A DNA stretch of 64,000 nucleotides from Gonatopus flavifemur (taxonomy: Eukaryota > Arthropoda > Insecta > Hymenoptera > Dryinidae), in the NCBI GenBank assembly GCA_018340375.1, contig JAFFJZ010000001.1, forward strand, positions 18,122,001 through 18,186,000, in the 5' to 3' direction. The translations under genes were made by a program, and so were the position numbers. How positions within the stretch are numbered: position 1 is the stretch's first letter; each line of letters begins with the position of its first letter. Below are positions 10,442 through 24,100 of the stretch, piece by piece. A model generated the notes under the pieces. The model did no database searches and had not been told where the DNA came from. It saw nothing but the letters and a program-made list of their open reading frames with translations.

Positions 10442-13400
10442 TTAACTTTGGTCAATTTTGGTTTCATATGCCATCCTTGAATTCAAATTAAATTTTTGAG
10501 ATTGAATTTTGAGCAGGAAATCATTTTCAGATGCTTGCATGGAGAATACTGACGGATAAACAAACATTCTACGTCCTCGAAAGATGTTTTTCATATCAAG
10601 TGAATTCGCATGTACTCCCCACTGGATTTCCTAGGAGGGAAAAAAGAACGATGAGAAGATACGAAAGATATGGAGAAAAATTGTCAACAAACTGTCATTG
10701 ACATGAAGTCTTGAAGGAAATATGTTAAACAGAAGAGGACAGGAAACATGTATCGATTTATATTCCACATTAGAAATTTATGCGCATACGTCACAGTTGA
10801 ACACACCGTGGTTTAGTGTTTTATATTCTTTTATTCTCGAAGGGTTACATCTCCATTCAAACTTGATGATGTATGAATTTATATTTAAATATCAAAATAA
10901 CCCAAGCGAAGCCACGTCTGTTCAACTTTTGTGACAATTTTCAACGAGCGGAGCACATACGTATCTAGTTATGTATATAATATCTTTGGACACATAAGAT
11001 AGTGCCAGAATACGAAACGAAGTAGACATTTTCGTATACGTATAAATATGTTTATATATCAAGTTGGTTGTATCGTGTGTCACACGACTACACCCAAAAC
11101 TCTGCAAGACTCTTAGACGAGATAAGTCGGAGATGTGCCAAGTCATGCAAGAATCATATCTTTTCAGAGAATACATACAGGATAGTTCTGGATTCTCCCA
11201 CACGTCTCCTTCGTGGAGAATCTTATTAAGGTTGGTTGGTTGGTAGGTAGATAGGTAGGTAGGTGGGTAGGTGGGTGAGTAGATAGGTGGATAGGAGGTA
11301 GGTAGGTAGGTTTTTTTCTTGTGCCAAGCAGAAACCCGAAGTCAACCGAATAAAACTAGAAGGATGTTTCCCCGATGCCGTCAAATCTTCTTTAGCGCGT
11401 GTTACGAATCCAAATTGGATCTATCGAGTCGAGTGCCGGCTTCACCGAGAGACACTTTGAATTGTCACTGCACGTTCATACAAGGGTTCTCCTTTCTTAT
11501 TTATTTCTAAGATTTTCCTTTTCCTTTTGCATACATACATCTCACCTCTTCTCTTCTTTCACTCTTCTTTATCGCTTATACTTCAGACATCATTCATACC
11601 GATATTCATACAGTCCATTTGACGTGGTATATTGTTTCATTTTCCGCACTATCGAGTTTCAAAATCAGGAGAAAATGAGTAAGATAAACATTTCCATGTA
11701 CCTTCCATATTCCCGATCCAGCTTCATCAACTTCATAATCTCTTCTAAAGAATTAACCATGAAGAACCGAAAACGTATTCCGAATATCTCTCTATCCATC
11801 ATTCATCTTGGCGGTGTTATTTTCTTCCAGGGTATAAAAGTGTACAGTATAAATTTTCCAATCGGGTGAGTTTTTACTGATACCTTCAACACTCTCTCAC
11901 TCTCTCCGTCTCTTTCTCCCACTTGCTTTCTTTTTCGTTTTTCCTCTTCCATTTCCTCTTCCTTTGTCGTTTCATTCCATTCATCTGATCGTTGACTTAT
12001 AAGAGAAAAAAGGAGAAGGGAACGATTCTCGATTGCCAGGCAGATATTGCAAACGACGCCTTCGTACGGAGCGTTTTGCGAAACGAGGCGTGAATAAGCC
12101 GCGACAGGTAGAGGAAGGAAAAAAAACATAAAGAAAGGGAATAGGGAGATTAGCGAGGAAAGAAAGTCGTTTCGGCGGGAGGAAAAGCATGCTTCTTTCT
12201 CCTGTGACACTCTGATCCTCTCGTTATCGATTCTTGGAATGATTGTAAAGATCTTCTCGATCTCTATTAGATTCTTCTCAATGGTTCTCGTCCTTTACCT
12301 CGATTCCTCAAATTTCTGAAAACTCACATTCGAATATCAGCGAAAATGATAAATTCACACAGCGATCAATGATCAATTTCTTTGTTATAATTTCCGAAAT
12401 GAATGAAGAGGATATAAGGTGAATTTGTTCCAAATCCATCGGTATAATCTACGGAGACTCTCGAATTCCTTTCCACTTGATCAACCGAAATAGCCCATCA
12501 TGAGCAAATTCTTTCCCTCTCTATCTCGCCGCGATCGTAATTTTCGTTCGTTGAGCATTGGTTCTTTCTCAATGCAACAATCGATGACAACCCGGTGGCT
12601 CGTTATTGAGTTATTAACTTTAGAGACGATGGATTAAGCAGTGAATTCAAGAATACGAAGCATCAGAGGATAAAGGCAAAGTAATATTTATAAGACTTGA
12701 AAATGAAGGGGATTTTGGAACGGGAGTTCTCGTTCACAAATCGATCGTTCGATCTCCTCAACCCACAATGTTCAAACACAAGGTTGCTACATGCTGGTAC
12801 GGTTTTGATTTACAATATGCAACTATGAGCAGCGCAAAAGTAATATCTGTCGTTCCATTGCTGCAAGTTCGTAATCAACTCTTGGCATCCTTTTGTTCGA
12901 CTCCCAGTAAAATCCCTATTCATTCAAATTCTCGTTCATCTAGGGTGACAGACATAAATGTTTACACGTGCGGGTTGCATAGACGTCACGGGATTGTGAA
13001 ACTTCGATTGATTCAAAAACTTTTCTGCTCCCCTGTCCCATATGATGCTTTTGATACAAACAAATTGAAATAACAGCAGAGATGTAAAATATCAGGTGTT
13101 TTCCGTTCATTCGTTGAGCTGAGCTCAAATCTCATTTGAGGTTACTGTCCTAGATTTTTGGTCCTTTCATTTTCATTATCATCGAGAAAGGTTTGTAAGA
13201 ATGAACCAACAATGAAAACAAAAGAAAAAAAAAAAGATTCAACCGAGTTGAAAATGACGATCTTCTAAGAGTTTATCTTAATCTAAACTCAAAGCTTTTT
13301 CTCGCTGGAACGTTAAATGAAAAGTAATCTTCCATCGTATTCACAGAGGGAAAAGAATAATGCAGATTTCATTTCCTTCTTGTGAAAATCTCAGATGAAA

Positions 13401-13639
13401 CGAGAAAAGTGGAGCTATTATTTAATACTCTATTTTTCAATTAAAGTAATTCATATGAAACATCGCTCGAGTGCACCACTGAATAAACCACATCTGTTGA
13501 AGATGAAGTTAAATACGCTATGTTGAAGCTAAGAAATGAAAAATCCTGAGATCTGAGGTTTTTAAAAGATAATTATCGATGGAACCTTGATATCGATTCA
13601 TTATAGTTTTTAAAACTCTTTCCTCTCTTTGTTGTACAG
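10442..13639. other. Non-coding stretch with simple repeats
   Basis: No exon is supported. A GGTA-type microsatellite lies at 11226-11312 and pyrimidine-rich sequence at 11500-11970. The frames at 11399-11869, 11803-12210 and 12768-13073 are low-complexity or overlap each other in other frames and show no domain. Confidence 0.5.
11226..11312. repeat. Tetranucleotide microsatellite (GGTT/GGTA/GGGTA)n
   Basis: About 87 bp of imperfect GGTTGGTTGGTAGGTAGATA-type repeats with drift to GGGTAGGTGGGT. It is G-rich on the plus strand. It resembles the insect telomeric repeat only superficially. Confidence 0.9.
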
Positions 13640-13733
13640 TTCACGAAGGAGTTGCTCCGATGCATTGTACATTTCGTTGAAATGCTGCACCATTGGTACA
13701 GTTTGTTTCCTCGATTCTATCACGAGAACAAGG
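13640..13733 (+). CDS. Candidate internal exon, unassigned
   Basis: A pyrimidine-rich acceptor (CCTCTCTTTGTTGTACAG, ending 13639) precedes 94 nt that are open in one frame and end at a strong donor (AAGG|GTGAGTT, intron from 13734). The frame reads FTKELLRCIVHF, then EMLHHWYSLFPRFYHENK, which is rich in aromatic and His residues and looks protein-like. I do not recognise the family. Its length is 31 codons plus one base, so its donor phase does not match the LMLN microexon at 29152 (which needs two bases). Direct splicing to that exon in frame is therefore unlikely. It could be an exon of an unrelated gene, a 5' UTR exon, or a chance match. Confidence 0.4.
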
Positions 13734-14063
13734 GTGAGTTAAGGGCTTGTACTACGCGAGAGCGGATTCTAACCTCCCAGTCTTGGAGGGTGTGTTTTCT
13801 TCTGGAAGAGGGAATTCGCCTTGAATGGTTTTTGTACCAGCGTGAAGGGTCGCTGCTCCTCTGTGCTACTGACTCGAAGAAAGTAGGGAAGATTGTTGAA
13901 GAAAAGAAAGCAGTTCGGAACGAGAGGTGGAAAAAGATTGGATAGTGGAGAAGAATTGGGTAGGAAACACGTGGGTTGCCTACGTTTTGAGTATTCGGGA
14001 ACATGTCCTTGGGTATGCTGTTGTTCGTCGTCGAGAATGGTAAGGGGATGGGGTAGAGTATCT

Positions 14064-14094
<31 letters not shown>

Positions 14095-16656
14095 ACCAAC
14101 ACAGAAGGAGGAAAGAGACAGAAACGATTGCCATAGGAGACGCAAAGCACGTACAATAAGAAAAAAGAGAAGGTTGAAGACATCGTTCGAGTCAAACGGA
14201 TCGTAGGAAGACAATTCTGCCTAGAATAACCGGCGGTGGACCTACATTTGAAGAAACAAGGGTCTCCTTGTTAACATTCCACGCGAGGACCTTAGATTTT
14301 CTCGTCATAATTATCGCATTGTATCAATCATCTCTTAAGTACCAAAACAAAACTCTCTGCTCGTACGTGAACGATCGAGGAATAGTTGAAAATAAGTTTC
14401 AGATCTTTGATAACATCGAAACATCATATTTCTCCGCGTATGAAATCTTGTTTAACCTCCTAATTACGATACACTCAAGATATTCATGTATTCATAACAA
14501 GGTTTTGCATTTTTATCATGACAATATATTGATTTTTCCCACAAAAGAATGTTATCGTCATTATAATCATTATTATCATTATCATAATCATCACATGAAA
14601 TCCTTCTTGGAGGTATAGAACGCTATGTAAAGTACATATTGTACACATCTAGTCCGTGATATAATTTATTCACCACCACGAAGATTTTTGCGTGAAAGCT
14701 AGAAGGTCTCTCGTTTGGAACTTCCTTTTTTGATCTTTTTTCCCTTCTTTCCCTCATCTACTATGCCATTATTTCACCAGAGTTGAGAATAATAGGGATC
14801 GCGTTGAGAGTGTAAAATTCAAAAGAAAGATGGTTCCTAAATGAGGAACGATTGACGATCAGCGGAAGATTGAGAGATTATTAGGCACACGAGGAATGGA
14901 AATGGAGAACAAAAGAGAAAATAGCATCGAAGCACACGCGAACACGAACGAAAATCGATCGCAAGGAGATTTTCAATTATATTGCTGAAAAATTGAAAGT
15001 TTTTAAGAACGAATTATACTTAGATTCATCATAAATGATTGTTTTCGATGATAGGGTTGTAACGAGGGGAGCAATTTTTGTAACATACCAAATCAAATTC
15101 GCTGGGAGGTATTATCTGATACAGGGTATGATAGCGTTTTCATGTCCATTAAAATTCATTCTTCTCCAAATACACGAAATGCTAGAGAATGGATCACGAT
15201 AAGTATAGAGAAAATCTGATAACCGTTTCCCTTGGGTGAAAGATTATACGTGATATACATTTCAACTACATCCAGTAATTTTGATAATCATCTCACGTTC
15301 ATAGAATTTATTAAGAATTATGCTTGCATAAGGATGGAGGTGAGGATGGGGAAGATAAACCGATGAGAATATTAGAATGTATGTATGCATATACGTGTAT
15401 GGATATATATATATACATATGTATGCATTTGTACATTGGAAGTTGCGTGCCAAGGTGGCTTTGATTTGACTTTCGTGAGGAGAATTTCATTGTTGCTCGT
15501 TTCCCTATTCGTTACCATCCGACTATGATTGATACAAAGAGAACTTGATAAGATTTCATATATTATCGATACATTATTGTCGCCCGTAAAACTCGTTTCC
15601 GACCTCACGAAATAAGGAAAAAATCATTGCTGTATGAACGATGTGAATTCATTCGACCTCTGAAACGAGCACTCTTGAACAATTCACAAATCTTAATATT
15701 CATGGTCATAGATTCATATAAATGCTTGGATATAGATGGATATATTTACGCGTTTGTAGAAGCTTATCCATGAATTATGGCAGTCCACTAAATGTATATA
15801 CATGCGTGTATGAACACTGGTATACATCCTTACGCTCTAAGAGCGGAGAACGGGAATGAATCTGGGATGGTGTCCTGGTGGTTAATTATACGGTGGGATT
15901 AGCATGACCTGCTATACCGCAAACCCAACCCTATAATTTTCTCGAGGGTTTCAAAATCAAGCGTACTGCGATACTGTGATGGTACAGAGGAGCTTCTCTT
16001 AGTTTCACGTGTGGCAGGAAATACAAAGTGCCGGGGATGAATCAAATAAGGTGTCTTTATATATGTGCTTCTCATTTCTACAGCACGCATTACAAAGGAT
16101 TTGCTCGTGGATACACGGTTCTCGTTACAAAATCCCTTGATCGTGCTCCAAGTGTTCATTTTTATCCTACGAAATGAAGTAAACGACATGAATATTTGTG
16201 AAACGACAAACTTTACATATTATATCATTCGGAATAACAATATTCTTGGTGTTTTCAAGATGAAATGAGACGTGAATAAAAACTTGGCTACCGTCAAAAG
16301 ATTCGTCTAGCATTCGCCTAGAAATGTTGTTCAAAATCAATTTCAGTTATGGATTATCTCCATGTCGATGGTAATTTGCTGATAACAGTGACACTTGGTC
16401 TCCACAATCAGAGACTAACAAGAGTCTAAACTAACTAAAATGAAACTGCACGGGAGCGTGGGAAGTCATAAAAAAGACGGATGAAAGTGACATCCGTTGG
16501 TATATACGAGCACATAGGGGTGTGTGGAGAGTGAAAAGGTCGCGCGGATTCGCGGAACACTCGAGTAAGCGCGCTCCAGTAGTTTAGAAATTTGAAATGC
16601 GGAGCTGCGCGTATGGACCTGTCGCACGGGAGTCAGGATCACTTTCTCAGAATATG
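13734..16656. other. Non-coding stretch with short microsatellites
   Basis: A (TA)n(TG)n tract at 14064-14096, an ATT/ATC-rich tract at 14560-14592 and a TA-rich tract at 15405-15420 are the only recognisable features. Overlapping frames at 13720-14214 on both strands cross the microsatellite and are spurious. Confidence 0.55.
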
Positions 16657-17065
16657 TGACCTGGCCTACAAAAAGGGGGCTTAGGTGTGAAAAAATCATT
16701 TTTCACTTTTTTGGCGATTTGGATGGAGTAAAATATGCTCTTTCGAATGGCGCAAACCAGAAGTTTCTAACTGGTAGGGAAGTTTGCTAAAAATTTACAA
16801 AATGAAGAGCAGGAATGATTGAAAATGAAAAAAATTTGGAGATTAAATTATAAAATAATAGACATCATTTCTTATGTTGAAAAATTTTATTTCAAGGCAA
16901 AACCACGTCATTTTACATAAAAATTTACAAATTTACAATTAGAATATTAGAACATTAGAAGCGAACAACTGAAGCGAAATTGATAACATGACTTGTTTAT
17001 CTTCAACAGATGTTTTCTCGAAAACTTGTTTTCACACCTAAGCCCTCTTTTCGTAGACCAGGTCC
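16657..17065. mobile_element. MITE with GACCTGGYCTACRAAAAG ends
   Basis: The left end (GACCTGGCCTACAAAAAG, then GGGCTTAGGTGTGAAAA) and the inverted right end (GACCTGGTCTACGAAAAG, then AGGGCTTAGGTGTGAAAA) match at about 35 of 38 positions across a 409-bp unit. The AT-rich interior encodes nothing. Target duplication is not clear. Confidence 0.8.
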
Positions 17066-17854
17066 AGCGATGCATCATCTCTCTACTCTCATTCCTAAAG
17101 GTGTAACACACCGAGGACAGGTTAGCTTGCTGAATTATTCAAAGGAACCTTAGAGTCATAACCAGTGGTTGAACTTTGGTTTTCTAATCAGCTAATGTCA
17201 CATTAGAATCTAGCTGAAGCAAGTGAATGTTAGTTGCCGCAGCTAGGTACCTTCCTCTCAGTGTAGCTAACTCACCGCCCACACGTCCGCATATGGATCG
17301 GAGTGTGGTCATAGCTGCATCAACCTTGAATTCATTTTTTCTTCTCAATCCAACATCCAGAATATTCAAGCTCATTTGAATGGATACAAGAACAATTTTC
17401 ATTGAATTTAAATCATCCAAATTTCATCCTAGTTAGGTCTTTGAGAGGTACCCGTCTAGATTTGGGATAACCTTGTCAAGTCCTCATGAAATAGAGGAGC
17501 GTAGCTCACAGTGGATCAGCGCACGTATTATTCAGTTCATAAAACGGCTGTACACGCCAGCAGTATCACTTTTTAGGCACCCTTTTTTAACCTCATCTTG
17601 GAATGCCACTGAACTGCAAGGTGTCATAACGTTTCTACAGTATACAGTTGCTACTGATAACATGTGAATCTGGATTTTATATTTACGAAGAATTTGATAT
17701 GTCTTGTTTTTATGAGAATGTGGGTGAACTGACTCAGGTCTACATTTTTACTTGCTTATCCACATCTAAAGTGAAGGGTTTGCAAGTCATTTTCATTCAC
17801 GGATTGATTATTCGTTCGCGAATAAATTTTAATATATAAGGGTACGAGTGAGGT
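17066..17854. other. Non-coding stretch, no gene seen
   Basis: The open frames here (17184-17420 minus, 17473-17667 plus) are short, without motifs or supported splice sites. Confidence 0.5.
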
Positions 17855-18043
17855 ACAGTGGATCAAATTATAAAATTCCAGAAGATGATAAAAACTTGGC
17901 ATTTTATTCACGCAAGTTAACAATATTTCTTGTTCATTTTGTGGGCGATGGAATATTGTATATGTGTATATGAACTTCTATACTGAAACGTTCACTACTT
18001 TTGAAGTTATAGAGCATGAAAAAAAAAGTGATCCACTGTGACC
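17855..18043. mobile_element. Short MITE with TACAGTGGATCA ends
   Basis: The left end TACAGTGGATCAAATT and the inverted right end CACAGTGGATCACTTTT share about 11 bp and bound about 190 bp of AT-rich sequence. No coding content. The short terminal match keeps confidence moderate. Confidence 0.5.
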
Positions 18044-19863
18044 CATGCTCTCCTACTGAACCCACTTGATTAAATTCAATACCTGCTCGGGAATGTTATT
18101 CTTGGAACAACAATTGCAGCGTACCAAGAAAATTACTTATTTCACAGGCGAATGCATAACGGAGAATGATATCAATCACACTATGATAGCCTGAGCAAAG
18201 GAGGAGAAAAATCCTTCGGAAACTTATTTTTCATATATCCTTCATCTTGGCAGTGACATGAAATATAGAGTGGTTTACTGTGACATAATTCTTGAAAACT
18301 CCATTTAAACTTCCATTGATTGATCAATACTCATCTTCGTTATTCGAACCATCGCCTTATAATTTGCATCCAAAGAAGATATATCAAAAGGAATGTCTAC
18401 TTCATCAGGAATCTCCTGAACTTTGTAACAGTTCGCGGATAACTATCGACTATCCATGCGTTTGAACATAATTCATTTCAATACTTCGAATTTAGACTGT
18501 ACGTGAATTATACTTGAAAATTGAAATTCTCCGCAATCGATATAACACGATCGAAATCCCTAAGAAATTTGTAAAATAAAGGTTATCAATTAGAAACTAT
18601 GTGTTATTTATCGTTACCCTATCCTTAATGAAACTCAATCTCATGGGAAATTACTGATGATATTCCCGTATCACGTGATACTACGAGAATTGATTTCAGA
18701 AAATGATTATCCTACAACGATGATGAATGATGATCGCATATACCTATCTACAGTTCGCATATCATATCGTGAGTGATGCCTTGGAAGGAAAAACATATAC
18801 CGTAAGAAAGAAAATTCACAAGATAATATGATTATCTGAACTGAACGTTCTCCATGAACGTTGATGGAAGTGGGTTCAATGTTCTCAAGGATCGATTAAA
18901 ATTAATGTAAGAAAAATAACTTTCCACGTCGTGGTGTAAGGTAATATATAATACAGTGAGTAGAGATTATATATATATATATATATATATATGTATACAG
19001 TCAAGCTCTATCGGTGTTGGCTGATGGAAGAGGGTGAGAAAATTGAAGTTGCTATCTAACGAGGTTACTGTTGCCTATATAAGTGGAGGAAGAGAATGTT
19101 CGTTCAGCGGCAGATCGAAAAAGAAAATGAGAATTCTCCATCTTTTTATTTCAACGATCAAAGAATCTTCTACGAATTACCATTGGGAACTGGATTTCCC
19201 AATTAGAGCGAAAGAAAGGGAATTTAGTGATGCGATGTGACGTTTTGTCTTTCTCACAATAGACAACAGTGTATGCCGAACAATGTTATTTCCCTCTGAG
19301 GATTTCTTTGGAGATCGTACGGGAGGGTTTGTAATTCTGAATTTTACTTCACATATCCTTTCTCGAATGACACAAGAATATTGGTATTCGCGTATACGTA
19401 TAATGTATGCAAACCCAACGTTGGCAACGTCCATTTTGAACTTGGAAAAATAACTTATAAAATCTTTTTTTGTGTACCAATTCGAAATTCCCGTATCAAT
19501 CATGTGTATCAATTCGCTAATAATGGCGCATCGCTGAGCTGTAGACGTCATTAATTGAACGTTAGTGTCGTCTATTGAGGCCAACAACATCAGTCCAGTG
19601 ATAGAGGTGAATAATTGATCCTGTGTGAAACTGATGCTGGACCCAGTAGTGTGGTATAATGATTTCGATTTGTATAGCAAGTACTTATAATGTTTGAACG
19701 TGGCCCATCATTGGTAGATTGAACAAGCGTTGGAGAATGAAGCGTTAATGTATGAGTATGAAATATTAATGACTTGCTGTAATACAATTATGATCTCATG
19801 ATAAGATACTGATAACATATTTTGAGACATCCATGTTTCATTTTCAAACGCTTGTTATAGATT
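18044..19863. other. Non-coding stretch with a (TA)n tract
   Basis: The only distinct feature is a run of alternating TA at about 18968-18992. No exon or RNA gene is supported. Confidence 0.55.
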
Positions 19864-20250
19864 CCCATGTGGAAATAGCCAGAGTTGAGAACTGGCGTGG
19901 TACTGGCAAAGTTGTATTTGCCAGACTTCGGCTGAGACAACTATGCTCACTCAGAATCATTACCAGTTTTCCGACTGGCGCCAAATGTTCGCCAGATTTC
20001 AGACGGTACTACCTTACGTGGTCAGACAGTCTTGAGCCAATGCCGAATCGATGCTGTTCGAAGAATACCCAAACCGTACAGAAACGGAACCGCATCAGTA
20101 CCGGATCAGAGTTGGTTGAATGGTGAAATGCGAAAAAAAGACGATACGAGACCAATATCGATGCAACGTTGTTCTAATACGGAATAGGTAGTGGATAGGG
20201 ATTCAACTGATCTTTCCAATAACGCGGTCACTTCGATGAGACAATACTGC

Positions 20251-20650
20251 GCCAGTATTGAGCCAGAGTTAGTATCGGCATTCAATATTTTCGATAAATG
20301 ACAATATGCCAGTATTGATAGGACTCTGGCTGACTATGGAATCGGTAGTCAACTGACGTTAGAATCACGATCTTGGCAATTCAGCTGTTGTAGTGAGCCG
20401 AAGTCTTGCCAGCATTAGGCCAGAGTTGTTACGATCATTCAATATGTTCGAAAGATGGCAATGTACCAGTATCGATAAGAGTCTGACTGATTACGAAATT
20501 GGTAGTCGAAAGACATTAAAATCACGATCTTAGCAACTTGGCTGTTGTAGTGAGCCAAAGTCGCGCCAACATTTGACCAGAGTTGGTAGCATCATTCAAT
20601 ATATTCGAGAGACAACAATGTGCCAGCATTGGTAGGACTTTATTCCACTA
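20251..20650. repeat. Three 157-bp tandem units in copy A
   Basis: Units start at 20251, 20408 and 20565, exactly 157 bp apart. Each has GCCAGTATTGAGCCAGAGTT, a CATTCAATATGTTCGA segment, CAGTATTGATAGGACTCTGG, then ATTAAAATCACGATCTTGGC and GCTGTTGTAGTGAGCC. The third unit fades after about 85 bp. Confidence 0.9.
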
Positions 20651-20854
20651 CGGAATCTATGATGAATTGTATGACTTCAACGGTCCCATTCAAGGTGTTT
20701 TGTTTTACTTCAAATATGATCACTTCTGGTAACTCTGGGTACCGGTGCTGTGCCAGTACTGGGTCGAGTTTGAATTTCTACATGGGATGTCATCATTTCG
20801 ACTCCGTGATATTTCTCATCCAGCTCTGGCGACACAACTGATCCTGTTGCAATG

Positions 20855-20964
20855 CACGGAAAAAAGAAAACAGCAATGGTTACTGTGAATCGCAATAATT
20901 CATTGAAAAAAAAATGGAAAATCAAATTCACGACCGTAACCAGTGCTGTTTCCTTCTTTCCGTG
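20855..20964. mobile_element. 110-bp MITE nested in copy A
   Basis: CACGGAAAAAAGAAAACAGC at the left and CACGGAAAGAAGGAAACAGC inverted at the right form an inverted repeat of about 29 bp (25-26 matches). Copy B of the host element has uninterrupted sequence at this point, which confirms it as an insertion. A TG dinucleotide flanks both sides. Confidence 0.85.
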
Positions 20965-21139
20965 TGCCAGAGTTTCACCCTAGCAGACTCACATCAAATA
21001 TCGCTACCGCGATGGTAGTGAATGGTGGTAAATTTTATACCGGGCCTTATGTAAAATGGTGTTATCATTTCAACTCTTTTGCCAGTACTGGCACCTCCAG
21101 CAACAGTATGCAGCCAGTAGTGTTTCCATTTCCACATGG

Positions 21140-24100
21140 ATCAGTTTTTGCTGCTATTTTGAAATTTCAGAAAGAATCCTGTATACGTGACTCCTCATGA
21201 ACTTCTTGCGGTCGCGTAATATTCACGAAAGTTTCCCGAGTTTCTGATGTATTGGCAAGCTACGTTGAATTCTTGTAAAAAGTCCATTAGCTTTCCTCAA
21301 TGCGTGACTCATTTAGGAGTCCATATAAACCGCCGCGTTGCGGAATATTCTCAAAAGGTGTAACCATTGAATCAACTACTTCATGATTCATCAGTTCAAA
21401 ATATTGAATCATGTGAATTTCATCGGCTTCGGTTTCGATTAACTATGAATCATACTTTACAATTCTTTGGCATAACCTGTGGGTTATTCCCTATGAGAAA
21501 TTGTTCGGAATCTAATATAACGTTCATGATCATTTGCATACTGTAACACCAAACAGTGAATTAATCCAATATCTTTGCAACGTCATTATCACATTACGTT
21601 ATTAGTTATTGATTTCCAAAATAGATTCTGACATCACGAGAGCATCCTATAGTCACAAATACATTACTCTGATAATTATGTCCTCAAATACCTGTAGAGG
21701 GAGAGAACATGACCTAACGAATACGTAATTATATTACAGACAATCTCCCCTTTGATAGTTCAAGTGGAGAGGAGGAGAAGGATAAGATGCCTGAAACATC
21801 AAGTTACATCTATTATTCTTCCAGAAAACGTAGGATTTGGATTGGACGAGGGTTGAGAAACATAAAAAAATCGTCGAATCATCAAACGGCAAATATTTTC
21901 CAAATGTCATAGAAACATATCAATAAAAGTCATCCCCAGAGACGAGCGAGGCAAGATGTCGTGAACGCAAATGCATTTATATTTCGCGGTAACAGGGTTT
22001 GGTCGTTCACGAGATAGTCCAGTTAAAATTATCGTGTTATCTCATCGAGGAACGAATCTGGTTGTTTTATTTTCATATGACACTCCAAACCAAACACATA
22101 GCTCTGACATCATGAGTTTTCATATCAGCCTCGTCGCTAATTGCTGCTGAAATTTATCTGGTACCTTCACATTCTGTAGAATATTATGACTGTACTCTAC
22201 GGTACTGAAGGGTACCGGTAGTCGGTACTCCCATAACTAACCGACCTAAATCAACACACTAATCGTGCGGTCGTGAACTTCCGACAGGATGGCAAACGAT
22301 GAGTAGCGAGTTTCTCTGCTTGTTCGCATTACAATTTGACGCACTACCTGACACCATTTTAATATCCATCTGTGAGATACGAGTCTGTTGACCATTGAGA
22401 TATTAATACTCGTTGAAAATTCATTATTGGTCCGATCGTTGGATGGTTGGGTCGTTGGATCGTTGGTTCGGCGATACGATAGAGGATAGAAATATTTCAA
22501 CTACAAGTAAAATTTATCTCTTCCAGGGGTACCCCGATGTGGAATAATATTTATTCATCGAGGGAAGTGTGTACTGAGCATACAGGATATTTCGTGTACC
22601 GTTGTACGCGTTGTACTGTATTGTACAGTACAGTTCGTTATTTCATTAGAATGATGAGAATTTGGATTCAACTCCTCGTATAATGTACGATCGTATAATA
22701 TATGATCTTGTAGGAGTACATATTATATGGAATGATGATGATTCCAGATGAATGTATTACCTTCTCAAAACTTCGATACACGCATATCGTTATTCAATGA
22801 AATTTCCATCATCCCAATTGAAATTCCACGCCACAGATTGTAAATCACTTTAAAAGTGAAACCAAAGTTGATTAGAGAATATTTTTGAATTCCTTCTCAT
22901 TCCTTCCGAATACCGAGACCAGAATTGATAATTAGAAATGAACAATTGTCTGTAATTTAAAAGGTCTTTAATTCACAACACGATGTGAAAGTCCTCTTGA
23001 AAACTCCATAATTATCTTTGAATTCAAATCGAATGAAACCTGTAGACCCGTCGTACCGTATACATGCCGGTATTTCGTTTCTTAGTTTCCAAATTGGATT
23101 TCCGCTCAGTGACTTTCGTAAGAATCTCTAAAACTCATTCCAGCCAGATCAAACAAAATTGTCCGATTCAACTCTGTGATCTTTCTTTTACGAAGCTCAC
23201 ACTACAAATGAATAATTTACAAACTACTTGTTTTATTTATTTTCATTTCAATATCCTCAACGAGGATTCTCTTTATGGGTTCTCTCGTCTATCCTCGAAC
23301 CTTTGTCACGCATCGCTGTATTTTATCAAATTATGAAATGCCCCGTTTGTGAATGTTATTCCAAATTTTGAAAAACAAAAGAAAAAGAAAAGGATTGAAA
23401 AGAATCGACTGTGGAAGAAAATTCAATAATTCACGTGTGTGACAAAAGCTGTTTTTTCCATGTGTTCGGGAACAATGAGAATGACAACTCTCATTGTTTT
23501 CTCTTACAACGAAGTACATAGAGCCAAAGTTTACTTTGTTGTAGACGTAAATGACAAGTTTCATCGTGAACAGCTCGCGTAGATCGAGACAAATCGACAT
23601 TTGTGTTTAATTACAATGGACCACAATGACGTATTGTCTCCTGCTTCCCTAACTATTCAAAAATATAATAGGTGCTGTGCTTCATCGTTGAATTTATTGA
23701 ATTGTTTCTCAGTAACTCACGAAAGGATATATTTTATTGGAAATTTTATTTGAATGGGAAATTATCGAATATGGATGGAAGGTTTTATCATCGAACTCTG
23801 GCATTCTGAGAAGAAGAATAATGCACAGTTGAATCAAAGCAAACAAGGTAAAGCGGAGTGATAACGTATGTTCTCGCTCCTCTACAGCATGGAATAATAC
23901 ATCAAATCTCGTTCTCTCAAGAAAAATATGAAGATTCAATGACGGTTTTCAAATCCTTCTCCAGGAGGAGGATGTGAATGTGGTTTTGTGTATTATTCTA
24001 TGCTGGATACAGCATAGGGAAGCAGGAAAGTGCGTCATCTTACCTTGATTTACCATATTTTATTTAGTTGTCTCAACTTTAATTAATTAATTGTGTTCAA

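Larger units (their letters stand above)
19864..21139. mobile_element. 157-bp-repeat element, copy A
   Basis: The ends read CCATGTGGAAATAGCC on the left and CCATGTGGAAATGGAAAC inverted on the right. A second copy in the same orientation lies at 53506-54748, and a one-ended fragment at 27521-27624. Between the ends are three tandem 157-bp units and frequent GCCAGTACTGGC-like palindromes. No transposase is encoded, so it is non-autonomous. Compared with copy B it carries a private 110-bp insertion (20855-20964) and lacks most of the tRNA-like insertion of B. Superfamily unknown; no clear target duplication. Confidence 0.85.

Noticed and set aside
11226..11312. Telomeric repeat tract
   Set aside because: The units are GGTT/GGTA/GGGTA mixtures, not the insect TTAGG pentamer in register; an ordinary microsatellite.
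13720..14214. 164-codon minus-strand frame
   Set aside because: It crosses a TA/TG microsatellite (runs of Tyr-Ile) and competes with open frames on the other strand.
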